Positions 8,818-16,888 of a DNA stretch of 64,000 nucleotides are shown here, piece after piece. The notes below the pieces were generated by a model. It ran no database searches. It was not told the DNA's origin and was given only the letters and a program-made list of their open reading frames with translations. The translations under genes were made by a program, and so were the position numbers. The stretch spans positions 28,590 to 92,589 of the forward strand of contig DUAG01000046.1 in assembly GCA_012960925.1 (NCBI GenBank), in the 5' to 3' direction. Within the stretch, counting starts at the first letter, position 1; each line of letters begins with the position of its first letter. Source of the DNA: Candidatus Manganitrophaceae bacterium. Its GTDB lineage: Bacteria > Nitrospirota > Nitrospiria > SBBL01 > JAADHI01.

Positions 8818-8969
8818 GTAAGGATTCAGCATGTAACTTTCTTCAGGCAGGGTACGAGGAAACAGAACCGCAACGGATGTATCGATACGTTAGGATTCGA
8901 GTACCAGAGCAACGCAGCCATGGAGGAAGGGGTCTCGCGAAGCCAAAGTTGGGCCTGCTGAATCGTTCC
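8818..8969 (-). repeat. Dispersed repeat R1, copy B
   Basis: About 152 bases with ends GTAAGGATTCAGCA and TGCTGAATCGTTCC (11 of 14 positions pair as inverted repeats). The core reads, on the minus strand, GGTACTCGAATCCTAACG, then the palindrome GTATCGATAC, then GTTGCGGTTCTGT. Together, 8204-8974 (771 bases) holds copies A and B and only one weak frame. It ends 6 bases before the pstB stop. Confidence 0.75.
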
Positions 8970-8974
8970 TGTTT

Positions 8975-9817
8975 TTATCCCCGCATCCCGCTGACATAGG
9001 CGGCAGTCAATGCCTCCTTCGGCGTCTCGAAGATCTGTTTTGCCGGTCCGTATTCGATCAGCCGCCCCGCGCCATTTTCCATCCAGAAAAAGGCCGCATA
9101 ATCAGCGATTCGTCTTGCCTGTGCCAGGTTGTGGGTTACGATCAATATTGTGTATCGCCCTCGGAGTTTGAAGATCAGGTCCTCTACAACACCGCTGGAG
9201 AGTGGGTCTAGCGCGCTGCAGGGTTCGTCCATCAGGAGGGCCTCGGGATTCAGCGCCAGGGCTCTTGCGATACAAAGGCGTTGCTGCTGGCCTCCAGAGA
9301 GTCCGAGCGCGGGGTCGTTCAGGCGGTCTTTAACCTCGTCCCACAACCCCACATCGCGTAGGCTTTTCTCAATGATCCGGGCAATCTCGGCCCGATCTCT
9401 GACCCCGTGTTCACGGAGGGGAAAAGCCAGGTTTTTAAAGATGGAGAGGGGAAAGGGGTTCGGCTTCTGGAAGATCATGCCGACTCGACGCCGGAGTTGG
9501 ATGAGGTCGGTTTGGGAATCCAGGACGTTGAGAGCACCCAGGCGGATTTTTCCCGTCACGCGGCAGGAGGAAATCAAGTCGGTCAAGCGGTTCAGGGACA
9601 TCAGGAGGCTGGTTTTTCCGCAGCCGGAGGGGCCGACGACTGCGGTGAGACATCCGATGTTTAGCGTGAGGCTCACTCCTTCCAGCACAGGTTTCCCCTT
9701 GTAATGGATGTTAAGACCCTCCGTCTGAATAAATGGGCGGGGAATACAACACGGGGCGCTCTCTTTTACTTGAGCCCGGAGACGGTGGACAGGACTCATC
9801 GATTCATGCGGTCTCAT
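8975..9817 (-). CDS. pstB: Phosphate ABC transporter ATPase PstB
   Basis: ATPase of the high-affinity phosphate importer. Walker A GPSGCGKTS, Q-loop MIFQKPNPFP, signature LSGGQQQR, Walker B ALLMDEPCSALDP and switch His in IVTHNL are all present and are the PstB forms. The ATG at 9817 overlaps the pstA stop as ATGA and is preferred to the longer frame to 9859, giving 280 residues. The first 25 or so residues before the nucleotide domain are longer than in most PstB proteins. It is the last gene of the arsR-pstSCAB unit; no phoU follows. Confidence 0.92.
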   Translation of the reverse strand: MRPHESMSPVHRLRAQVKESAPCCIPRPFIQTEGLNIHYKGKPVLEGVSLTLNIGCLTAVVGPSGCGKTSLLMSLNRLTDLISSCRVTGKIRLGALNVLDSQTDLIQLRRRVGMIFQKPNPFPLSIFKNLAFPLREHGVRDRAEIARIIEKSLRDVGLWDEVKDRLNDPALGLSGGQQQRLCIARALALNPEALLMDEPCSALDPLSSGVVEDLIFKLRGRYTILIVTHNLAQARRIADYAAFFWMENGAGRLIEYGPAKQIFETPKEALTAAYVSGMRG

Positions 9818-10677
9818 CCCAGTGAGATCCTCGCCTGGTGCCATCTTACTGCAAGCCATGAAGTGATACCATTCATCAAGAGGATCAGGACCATCAGCAC
9901 CAGCGCAGAGCTATATGCAGTTTTATTTCCTCCCGGGATGTTCATTGAGAGATCAAAGATGTGAATGGAGAGTGCCCTTCCAGAATCGAGGAAGGAACTC
10001 GGCATTCGGTCGACGTAGCCGCTGGTGAAGATCAGCGCCGCGGTCTCGGCGATTGCGCGTCCGGCCCCGAGGATCAGACCGACCAGTAATCCCGGTGCGG
10101 CCGCAGGGAGGAGGATCTTCCGGAGGGTTGCCATGGGGGAGAGCCCCAGGGCGGCGGCGGAGAAACGGTAGTCTGCCGGAACCGAACGGAGACCCGCTTC
10201 GATGGAACGAATCAAAATGGGAAGAACCATGCATGCCAGCGTCAAACCGCCAGAGAGGATGGAGAAACCGAATCCGAGGATATTGCAAAAGAAGGCGCTT
10301 CCGAAGAGTCCGAAGACAATCGAGGGAACACCCGCGAGGATATCCAGGCTGCGGCGGATAAGACGTCCGAAGGGTTTTTCCTCTGCGGAAAACTCGGCGA
10401 GGAGGATTGCTGTGCCGAGGCCGATTGGAATGGCGACCGCCAGGCAAACGAAGAGAATCAGGCTGGTCGAAACAAGGATGGGACCGATTCCTCCTTCTCG
10501 ACCGGCATTCCGGGGCGGTGCCGTCAGGAAGTTCAAGGAGAGCTGTCCGAAGCCCTGCCGGACGATATCACTCAAAAGCCAGAGAAAGACGGCCGTGACC
10601 AGAAGCGCAGCCATCCAGACCACAAGTGTCGAAAGCCATTCTTTTTTGCTTGCAAGGGAGTTATGCACCCATCCCAT
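9814..10677 (-). CDS. pstA: Phosphate ABC transporter permease PstA
   Basis: Inner-membrane permease, 287 residues with about six membrane segments. The family loop SIEAGLRSVPADYRFSAAALG (EAA-type motif, near residue 165) and the region GAGRAIAETAALIFTSG are PstA signatures. The start overlaps the pstC stop by 17 bases and the stop overlaps pstB, as expected for a coupled operon. Confidence 0.92.
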   Translation of the reverse strand: MGWVHNSLASKKEWLSTLVVWMAALLVTAVFLWLLSDIVRQGFGQLSLNFLTAPPRNAGREGGIGPILVSTSLILFVCLAVAIPIGLGTAILLAEFSAEEKPFGRLIRRSLDILAGVPSIVFGLFGSAFFCNILGFGFSILSGGLTLACMVLPILIRSIEAGLRSVPADYRFSAAALGLSPMATLRKILLPAAAPGLLVGLILGAGRAIAETAALIFTSGYVDRMPSSFLDSGRALSIHIFDLSMNIPGGNKTAYSSALVLMVLILLMNGITSWLAVRWHQARISLG

Positions 10678-11515
10678 CCCTGGTGAGTCCTTCTGAGAAA
10701 AAGACGAGCGTTGCTATGATGGCCATCAGGACGAGTCCGCTCACGAAAAGGGCGGACCGATGGTTCCCCATGGCATAGGCCATCTCAAGGGCGATATTTG
10801 CCGTGAGGGTTCGGATCGGATCAAAAAGTGATTTTGGAACTTGAACGACGTTTCCGCTGACCATGAGGAGGGCCATCGTTTCTCCGATGGCCCGTCCGGT
10901 GGCCAGTATGATGCTGGTCGTGAGTCCCGCTCTTGCGGCAGGGAGGGCGACCCCTGTGATGATCGACCATCGTGAAAGACCGAGCGCGGCGGCGCCCTGG
11001 AGAATCTGAGAGGGAACAGCCGTGAGGCTGGCATCTGCGAGGAGTGCGATGGTGGGAAGAATCATCAAGGCCAGGATCAGGATACCAGCACTTAGACTCG
11101 GACCGGGTGGATGTATCCGGCCGATGATCGGGACAAGGACCACCAGGGCCCAAAAGCCATAAACCACCGAAGGGATTCCTGCCAGGAGGCCGATGAGCTT
11201 CCGGTAAACCTGTCCCAGAGCTGGGGGGGCGTAATAATGGATAAAGACCGCAGAAAGAATGCCCAGCGGTGTGGCAAGGGCGAGGGCCCCGAGTGTCGTA
11301 AGAAGGGTACCCATGAGCATTGGAGTAAGATCGAAGGTCCCATCGTTGGGATGCCATGATGGGTCATTGAAAAAACGGAGTGGTCCGATCTCTTTCAGTG
11401 CGGGGAGGGCTTCGAGAAAAAGAAATACGATGATGAACAAGACGACCATTCCAGAAATGGATGCGGCTCCACGCAACATCCAGAGGATGATGGCGTCACT
11501 GCGTGACGGGGACAA
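10661..11515 (-). CDS. pstC: Phosphate ABC transporter permease PstC
   Basis: Partner permease of PstA, 284 residues. It has the PstC motifs SVVYGFWAL, ASLTAVPSQILQGAAALGLS and GRAIGETMALLMVSGN. The TTG at 11515 is chosen as start because AAGGAG stands 7 bases before it; the next candidate, ATG at 11479, would delete part of the first cytoplasmic segment. It overlaps the pstS end by 20 bases. Confidence 0.9.
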   Translation of the reverse strand: MSPSRSDAIILWMLRGAASISGMVVLFIIVFLFLEALPALKEIGPLRFFNDPSWHPNDGTFDLTPMLMGTLLTTLGALALATPLGILSAVFIHYYAPPALGQVYRKLIGLLAGIPSVVYGFWALVVLVPIIGRIHPPGPSLSAGILILALMILPTIALLADASLTAVPSQILQGAAALGLSRWSIITGVALPAARAGLTTSIILATGRAIGETMALLMVSGNVVQVPKSLFDPIRTLTANIALEMAYAMGNHRSALFVSGLVLMAIIATLVFFSEGLTRDGMGA

Positions 11516-12353
11516 GATACTGCTCCTTAATAATTGGATCTACCTCGGTCGATTGGGCAAAATCGATGAAAGCGGCAACGATCCCCTCCGGGGCACTGGT
11601 TGTGACCAGGTTGAGGGGACGCGTCAAAAGAGTGCCTTCCTGCGGGTTTGTCTTCATTGCGGTTACCCCGTTAGAGATAGGGATCAGTTTGATTGATACC
11701 CCATCTGCGGCGTCATATTCCGCTGCGCCGACCGAAACGTAACCCACTGCGTTTATATTTCCGGCGACTGTTTTTATCCCTTGCGCGTTGTCGCCGATGA
11801 CGACGTCGACCTGGATATCATGGTTTGAGATCTTCAGGAAGGCGGTGAAGAGTTCCAGGGTGGAACGTCCTGCTGCCTTGTTGACGACGGTAATAGGGGC
11901 ATCCCTTCCCCCAAGTGTTTTCCAGTTCTTGATTCGGCCGGTGTAGATATTGACGATGTCTGTTCTGCTGAGTCTTTCTATGGGATTGTCCGCATGGAGG
12001 ATCATGGAGATCCCATCTTGTGCAATTGTAAAGGCAAAGAGGTCTGTTTCATCTTTATTCAAGGGGCGTGAAACCATGCCGATATCGGCAAGGCCGAGGC
12101 GCGCATCGGCGATGCCCCGCGAGGAACCGCCTGTTTGAACATCGACACGGACTCCCGGATATTTCTTTTCAAATTCCTTGCCCATCTCGGCGGCAAGGGG
12201 GGCCACTGTGCTTGAGCCGGTCAAAATGAGCTGCATTTTTTTATGGCTTTCAGGGGGTGTCCCAGGCGAATCCATAGGCGTAAAGGACTGGGCCGAGAAA
12301 AAGAGCCCGCCAAAAGCCACAACCGAGAGGAGTGCAACTGATACCCGCTTCAT
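11496..12353 (-). CDS. pstS: Phosphate-binding periplasmic protein PstS
   Basis: Periplasmic phosphate-binding protein, 285 residues from ATG 12353 (GGAGG upstream). A signal peptide is followed by LTGSSTVAPLAAEMGKEFE, the phosphate-binding loop, then QTGGSSRGIADARLGLADIGM and the C-terminal-lobe motif NKAAGRSTLELF. The PTS-type binding form is the PstS family. It follows the ArsR-family gene with a 25-base gap, so the two are almost surely cotranscribed. Confidence 0.92.
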   Translation of the reverse strand: MKRVSVALLSVVAFGGLFFSAQSFTPMDSPGTPPESHKKMQLILTGSSTVAPLAAEMGKEFEKKYPGVRVDVQTGGSSRGIADARLGLADIGMVSRPLNKDETDLFAFTIAQDGISMILHADNPIERLSRTDIVNIYTGRIKNWKTLGGRDAPITVVNKAAGRSTLELFTAFLKISNHDIQVDVVIGDNAQGIKTVAGNINAVGYVSVGAAEYDAADGVSIKLIPISNGVTAMKTNPQEGTLLTRPLNLVTTSAPEGIVAAFIDFAQSTEVDPIIKEQYLVPVTQ

Positions 12354-12378
12354 CCGTTTTTGCCTCCAGAGCGACACA

Positions 12379-12681
12379 TCAATCGAACTTTAACTTGCAG
12401 CAGCCGAGGTTAATTTCCTTACCGGAATGGGAGAGATCGACCCCCGGTGCCAAGGAATAGAGTACGGCCTTTCCGTCACGTATGGCTTTCACCAGACCTG
12501 CATCCCTGAGGACCTTCAGATGGTGGGAGAGGAGGCTTTGATCAAGCCTGAGAACGGTGTTTAAATCCGTAACGTGCTTCGGCCCCACCATTAATATCTC
12601 CAGGACCGCAAGGCGGGTGCTGTCCGCCAGGGTTTTTAATTTATCTGCACACGCCAAGTTTTGAGTCCTATTTTTCGCCAT
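12379..12681 (-). CDS. ArsR/SmtB-family transcriptional repressor heading the pst operon
   Basis: A 100-residue winged-helix regulator. The N-terminal ADKLKTLADSTRLAVLEILM and the recognition region LNTVLRLDQSLLSHHLKVLRDAGLV are typical ArsR motifs; the wing is AIRDGKAVLYSLAP. The family's alpha-3 CxC metal motif is absent (VTDLNTV stands there), but a C-terminal GCCKLKFD could bind thiophilic ligands. The ligand is unknown. Being first in the pstSCAB unit, with palindromes in its promoter, suggests self-repression together with pst. PhoB/PhoR control, the usual arrangement, is not visible here. Confidence 0.85.
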   Translation of the reverse strand: MAKNRTQNLACADKLKTLADSTRLAVLEILMVGPKHVTDLNTVLRLDQSLLSHHLKVLRDAGLVKAIRDGKAVLYSLAPGVDLSHSGKEINLGCCKLKFD

Positions 12682-12718
12682 TGAAGAGTCTGCTCCAGGA
12701 AATAGAGATAAGTTTTAA

Positions 12719-12757
12719 TTCATATGAAATTGTATTGATATCAAAAGGACATGTCAA
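12719..12757 (-). promoter_or_regulatory. Predicted promoter and paired palindromic operator of arsR-pstSCAB
   Basis: On the minus strand, TTGACA (12752-12757) and TACAAT (12729-12734) are separated by 17 bases. The perfect palindrome TTGATATCAA (12735-12744) abuts the -10 box inside the spacer. A second one, TTCATATGAA (12719-12728), lies just after the -10 box over the expected start of transcription. Their centres are 16 bases apart and share TTSATATSAA, which fits a dimer-binding repressor such as the ArsR-family protein. The start codon is about 40 bases further on. Confidence 0.6.
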
Positions 12758-12791
12758 CCAAAATCGCTTCTTGACCCGTCCTGTCCCCTAT

Positions 12792-12940
12792 GATAAATTC
12801 AGCCCTAACGATCAGCGCACCCCTGTTTTGCTCTATGGCCGCGTTCCTGTGGTGCTCGAATCCTCGCGTATAAATATACGCTGTGGTTCTGTGCGCCTCG
12901 CGCCTTGCCATGAAACAGAATTTGGGCAATCTGAAACGTC
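12792..12940 (+). repeat. Dispersed repeat R1, copy C
   Basis: About 149 bases between the arsR promoter and gcvT. It contains GGTGCTCGAATCCTC, a perfect hairpin GCGTATAAATATACGC (12866-12881) and GTGGTTCTGTG, as in the other R1 copies. The ends are weak (AAATTCAGCCC and GGGCAATCTGAAAC). Confidence 0.7.
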
Positions 12941-12966
12941 AGGTTTCGACTTGACACGGAGAAGCA

Positions 12967-14064
12967 ATGAAAAAAACCCCTCTCTATGAAATCCATGTGG
13001 AATCCGGCGCGAAGATGGTTCCTTTTTCCGGTTGGGAAATGCCTCTTTCCTATACCGGGGTGCCGGACGAGCACCGCAATGTCCGCAGCGCGGTCGGGCT
13101 CTTTGATGTTAGCCATATGGGTCGCTTTGAGCTCTCGGGGAAAGGGGCTGAGGCCTATTTAGAACATATGACTCCGAGACCGATATACCGAATGCAGCGA
13201 AGAGGGGCGCAGTATTCGATGTTGCTCAAGCCGGACGGGGGGATCATTGATGACATCTATATCTATAAAAAGGGAGTTGATCGCTTCCTGTTGATCGTGA
13301 ACTCCGCCAACAGTGAGAAAGATTTCCGATGGTTGAGACAAAACCTTCCCGCTGATTCCCAATTTATCCTTCAGAATGTTACGGCGGAGACGGCGCTCGT
13401 GGCCTTACAGGGACCCAAATCCTGGGAGGTCCTCGGTCGAATTCTACCCGAGGGTACAGACGAAATTTCTCTTCGAAAGTTTGTTGAAGCCGAAACGCTT
13501 CCTGCCCCTGAGGCAAAGATACTGATTGCACGGACCGGATATACAGGTGAGAAAGGCTACGAACTGGTCATTCCGGGTGATGTTGCCGCAAAGGTCTGGA
13601 ATGCCTTGATGGAGGCTGGGAAGGGCGCAGGCATCCTGCCGGTTGGTTTGGGCGCGCGCGATACCCTTCGGCTTGAAATGGCCTATCCCTTGTATGGAAA
13701 TGATATTGATGAGACAACGATGCCGCTTCAGGCCGGGCTTGAACGCTTCATCGATTTTGAAAAGGATTTTGTGGGTAAAGAAGCCTTGCTTCAGGAGAAA
13801 GAGAAAGGATTGGGTCGAAAATTGATCTGTTTTGAACTCTTGGTGGGCGGAATTCCCCGGTCGGGACAATTAATTTATTCCGATCAGAAAGAAGTGGGAA
13901 AGGTCACCTCGGGTAATTACTCGCCCTCAATGAGAAAGGGGATCGGCATGGGATATGTCGACCTTCCTTTTTGTGACGAGGGGGGAGAACTTTTGATTGA
14001 TATTCGGGGAAAGGTGGCCCCGGCCGTGATTGTGAAGAAACCGTTTTATAAAAAGAAAAGGTAA
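12967..14064 (+). CDS. gcvT: Glycine cleavage T protein (aminomethyltransferase)
   Basis: Transfers the methylene group from the aminomethyl-lipoyl H protein to tetrahydrofolate and releases ammonia. The 365 residues are full length. The folate-binding region includes GLFDVSHMGR near residue 42 with the invariant Asp-Val-Ser-His-Met, and LPVGLGARDTLRLEMAYPLYGND near 222. The ATG is preceded by GGAG. First gene of a glycine-cleavage unit; gcvPA follows after 9 bases. Confidence 0.92.
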   Translation: MKKTPLYEIHVESGAKMVPFSGWEMPLSYTGVPDEHRNVRSAVGLFDVSHMGRFELSGKGAEAYLEHMTPRPIYRMQRRGAQYSMLLKPDGGIIDDIYIYKKGVDRFLLIVNSANSEKDFRWLRQNLPADSQFILQNVTAETALVALQGPKSWEVLGRILPEGTDEISLRKFVEAETLPAPEAKILIARTGYTGEKGYELVIPGDVAAKVWNALMEAGKGAGILPVGLGARDTLRLEMAYPLYGNDIDETTMPLQAGLERFIDFEKDFVGKEALLQEKEKGLGRKLICFELLVGGIPRSGQLIYSDQKEVGKVTSGNYSPSMRKGIGMGYVDLPFCDEGGELLIDIRGKVAPAVIVKKPFYKKKR

Positions 14065-14073
14065 GAAACCCCA

Positions 14074-15414
14074 ATGGAGTACATCCCAAAAACCGCGAAA
14101 GAGGAAGAGGAGATGCTTGCAGAGATCGGAGTCTCTTCCTTTGAAGATTTACTGAATATTCCTGCGTCACTCCGGCTCAACCGGCCCTTGAATCTACCCC
14201 TGTCGCTTTCTCAGCCCACGCTCAGGCGAAAGATGTTGGACCTCAGCCGGAAGAATGCCGAGACGACTTCAAACCTCTCTTTCCTTGGAGGAGGGAGCTA
14301 CGATCATTATGTCCCGAGCACCGTAGACCATGTCCTTCGTCGCTCCGAATTCTACACGGCCTACACCCCTTACCAGGCAGAGATGAGCCAGGGACTCCTT
14401 CAGACGATTTATGAATATCAGACGATGATCTGTCAGTTGACCGGTATGGAAGTCGCGTGTGCGTCAGTCTATGATGGTGCTTCGGCCCTGGCGGAGGGGG
14501 CCTTGATGGCGATCCGGAGGACGAAGCGGAAAAAGGTGTTGATTTCGCAGACGGTCCATCCTCATTACCGCCAGGTGGTCGCGACCTACCTCTCCGGCCT
14601 GGAGGGGGTTGAACTGAAAGAGATTCCGTTTCATGAGGGAAGGGTCTCTCTGCAAGTGCTTGAAGATTCAATAGATGACAGCGTGGCGGCCGTTTTGATT
14701 CAGCATCCTAATTTCTTCGGGCAGTTGGAAGAGATGGAGGCCATCGCGCAATGGGTTCATGCCGAGGGAGGACTCCTGGTCATGGCGGTCGATCCGATCT
14801 CTCTCGGTATTCTAAAGACTCCGGGTGAATATCAGGCGGATATCGCGGTTGGGGAAGGGCAGGCCCTGGGGAATACAATCAGCTACGGTGGTCCCTATGT
14901 CGGTTTTTTCTCAACGCGGCGGGAGATGATCCGTCAGATGCCGGGACGTGTTGTCGGCGCGACAATGGATGCCGAAGGACGGTCGGGATTTTGTCTGACC
15001 TTGCAGACACGTGAACAACATATCCGCCGGGAACGGGCTACTTCAAATATCTGCACAAATCAGGCCTTAAATGCATTGGCTTCGGCTGTTTATATGGCGA
15101 CGGTAGGGAAGGCGGGCCTTCGTGAAGTGGCCCTCCTTTGTCTGGCAAAGTCCCATGCGGCCCATGAGAAGATTAAAGAAATTCCTGGGGTTGATGCCCC
15201 TTTCTCCGGGTCATTTTTTAAAGAATTTGTATTCCGTCTGCCATTTCCGGTTGCTAATTTTTTAGAGGACCTTTCCCGTGATGGACTCTTTGCCGGGATT
15301 GACCTGGGGGCGTATTATCCTGAATTAGAGAACCATCTTTTGATTTGTGTGACCGAACAGCACGAGTCAGAAGAGATCGACCAGCTTGTGGAAAAGATAC
15401 AAGCGGCTTCTTAG
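14074..15414 (+). CDS. gcvPA: Glycine dehydrogenase (decarboxylating) subunit 1
   Basis: N-terminal half of the two-subunit P protein, which with GcvPB decarboxylates glycine. The family motifs MLAEIGVSSFEDLL at the start, FLGGGSYDHYVPSTVD near 71 and REQHIRRERATSNICTNQAL near 312 are clear, and the length of 446 residues is normal. The PLP lysine is on the partner subunit. The partner gene is not adjacent: two unrelated genes lie between. Confidence 0.92.
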   Translation: MEYIPKTAKEEEEMLAEIGVSSFEDLLNIPASLRLNRPLNLPLSLSQPTLRRKMLDLSRKNAETTSNLSFLGGGSYDHYVPSTVDHVLRRSEFYTAYTPYQAEMSQGLLQTIYEYQTMICQLTGMEVACASVYDGASALAEGALMAIRRTKRKKVLISQTVHPHYRQVVATYLSGLEGVELKEIPFHEGRVSLQVLEDSIDDSVAAVLIQHPNFFGQLEEMEAIAQWVHAEGGLLVMAVDPISLGILKTPGEYQADIAVGEGQALGNTISYGGPYVGFFSTRREMIRQMPGRVVGATMDAEGRSGFCLTLQTREQHIRRERATSNICTNQALNALASAVYMATVGKAGLREVALLCLAKSHAAHEKIKEIPGVDAPFSGSFFKEFVFRLPFPVANFLEDLSRDGLFAGIDLGAYYPELENHLLICVTEQHESEEIDQLVEKIQAAS

Positions 15415-15427
15415 ACAATTCGGAACG

Positions 15428-16369
15428 ATGGTCGATGCGGAACAAGTTGCCAATATGAAAGAGACTGAAGTCGCTGAATGGGTTCCCGGTATTTCCGAAG
15501 CGCGACTTCTGGGCCATCTCAAGAAGCTGGTGGGAACGAGACACCCCACGGAAGCGCCGAAAGCGCTTCAAGCGGCTGCCGATTATATCCTGAGCTGGAT
15601 GAAACAGCTTGGTCTTGATCCGATCGAAGAATACTTTGGAGGAGATGAGGGAAAGGCGTATGTGAATTTGATTGGCAGCCAGTCCGGGAGCCGTGCCGAC
15701 CAGGAGGTTCTTGATGTGGGGGCGCATTATGATACGGTCGTTGAGACAGATGGCGCGGATGACAATGCGAGTGGTTTGGCGGTCCTTCTGGAGGTGGCGC
15801 GGATTCTTTCGCCCATGCGGGGGAGACGGACGCTCCAGTTCGTTGCATTTTCAATGGAAGAGACGGGGTTTCTTGGAAGTCGGCATTATGTCAGAGAGAT
15901 CCGCAAAAACAAGCTTCCACTGTGGGGAGAAATTGTCCTGGAGTGTGTCGGTTACACTGACCGCCGGCCGGGATCACAACGGACCCCTGCGGGTTTTCCC
16001 TTTTCTCTCCCGTATCAGGGAGATTTTATCGGTCTCGTTGGAAATGAAAGGGCGGCACAGATCAAGGAAGCCTTTGAGTCGGCTGCAGTATGCTACAGTC
16101 CTTCTCTTCCCGTGATCTCTTTGCTGGTTCCTGGGAATGGGGCACTTTTCCTAGATGCAAGGCGGTCGGATCATGTCCCGTTCTGGGATCAGGGATATCG
16201 GGCGGTGATGCTGACAGATATCGCTGATTTCAGAAATCCACACTATCATCAAAAGAGTGACTGCCTGGAGACACTGGATCTTTCCTTTATCGCAGCGATC
16301 GCACGGACCCTGGCTGCGGCGGTGATTGATCTTGCGGGTTTGGGCCTTCCCACGGAATCATCCCGATGA
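15428..16369 (+). CDS. M28-family zinc aminopeptidase-like protein
   Basis: Cytoplasmic-looking (no signal peptide) M28 peptidase of about 313 residues. Zinc ligands are His in GAHYDT near residue 100, Asp in GADDNASG, the catalytic Glu pair in SMEETGFLGS and the last His in RNPHYHQKSD. The start is uncertain; the ATG at 15428 is used because the longer frame begins with TTG inside gcvPA. It lies within the glycine-cleavage unit, 13 bases after gcvPA, and its stop overlaps the Nudix start as ATGA. Why a peptidase sits here is unclear; supply of glycine from peptides is one idea. Confidence 0.82.
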   Translation: MVDAEQVANMKETEVAEWVPGISEARLLGHLKKLVGTRHPTEAPKALQAAADYILSWMKQLGLDPIEEYFGGDEGKAYVNLIGSQSGSRADQEVLDVGAHYDTVVETDGADDNASGLAVLLEVARILSPMRGRRTLQFVAFSMEETGFLGSRHYVREIRKNKLPLWGEIVLECVGYTDRRPGSQRTPAGFPFSLPYQGDFIGLVGNERAAQIKEAFESAAVCYSPSLPVISLLVPGNGALFLDARRSDHVPFWDQGYRAVMLTDIADFRNPHYHQKSDCLETLDLSFIAAIARTLAAAVIDLAGLGLPTESSR

Positions 16370-16878
16370 AGAAGGAGATCTACCGAGGCGACGCGATCCG
16401 GCTTTTTGTTGAAACGGTTGATCTCCCGAACGGCTTAACCATTGAATTGGATATTGTCCGTCATCCGGGCGCCTCAGCCGTCGTTCCGCTCCGTGAAGAC
16501 GGTGTTGTGATCCTGATCCGTCAATTCAGATATGCGGCGGGGGGGTATCTCTATGAAATACCGGCGGGGAAACTTTCAGCAGGAGAATCGCCTGAAACCT
16601 GTGCGAGACGCGAGGTTGAAGAAGAGATTGGTTACCGTGTTGCCCATCTGGAAAAATTGACGACAATTTTTACTGCCCCGGGATTTTGCGATGAACAGAT
16701 TCATCTTTATCTGGGGACAGGCTTGAGTCTTTGTCCCCAAAGGCTTGAAGAGGATGAGGTGATTGAAATCGTTGAGATGCCTTTTCCTGAGGTGATGCAA
16801 AAGATTGAAGACCAGACAATCCGGGACGCGAAGAGTCTGGTGGCCCTTCAGATGGCCTACGGACGTGTGAGACGATAG
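16366..16878 (+). CDS. Nudix hydrolase, ADP-ribose pyrophosphatase-like
   Basis: The 170-residue protein has a Nudix box G-x5-E-x7-REVEEEIGY starting at GKLSAGESPETCARREVEEE near residue 67, preceded by YEIPAGKL, the pattern of ADP-ribose pyrophosphatases (NudF group). It likely cleaves ADP-ribose or a similar nucleoside diphosphate linked to another group. It overlaps the M28 gene by 4 bases and is followed by gcvPB after 10 bases. Confidence 0.85.
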   Translation: MKKEIYRGDAIRLFVETVDLPNGLTIELDIVRHPGASAVVPLREDGVVILIRQFRYAAGGYLYEIPAGKLSAGESPETCARREVEEEIGYRVAHLEKLTTIFTAPGFCDEQIHLYLGTGLSLCPQRLEEDEVIEIVEMPFPEVMQKIEDQTIRDAKSLVALQMAYGRVRR

Positions 16879-16888
16879 GAGAGAGTGT

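Noticed and set aside
12682..12966. Glycine riboswitch before gcvT.
   Set aside because: Most of the gap is an R1 repeat and the arsR promoter; no paired aptamer pattern was seen.
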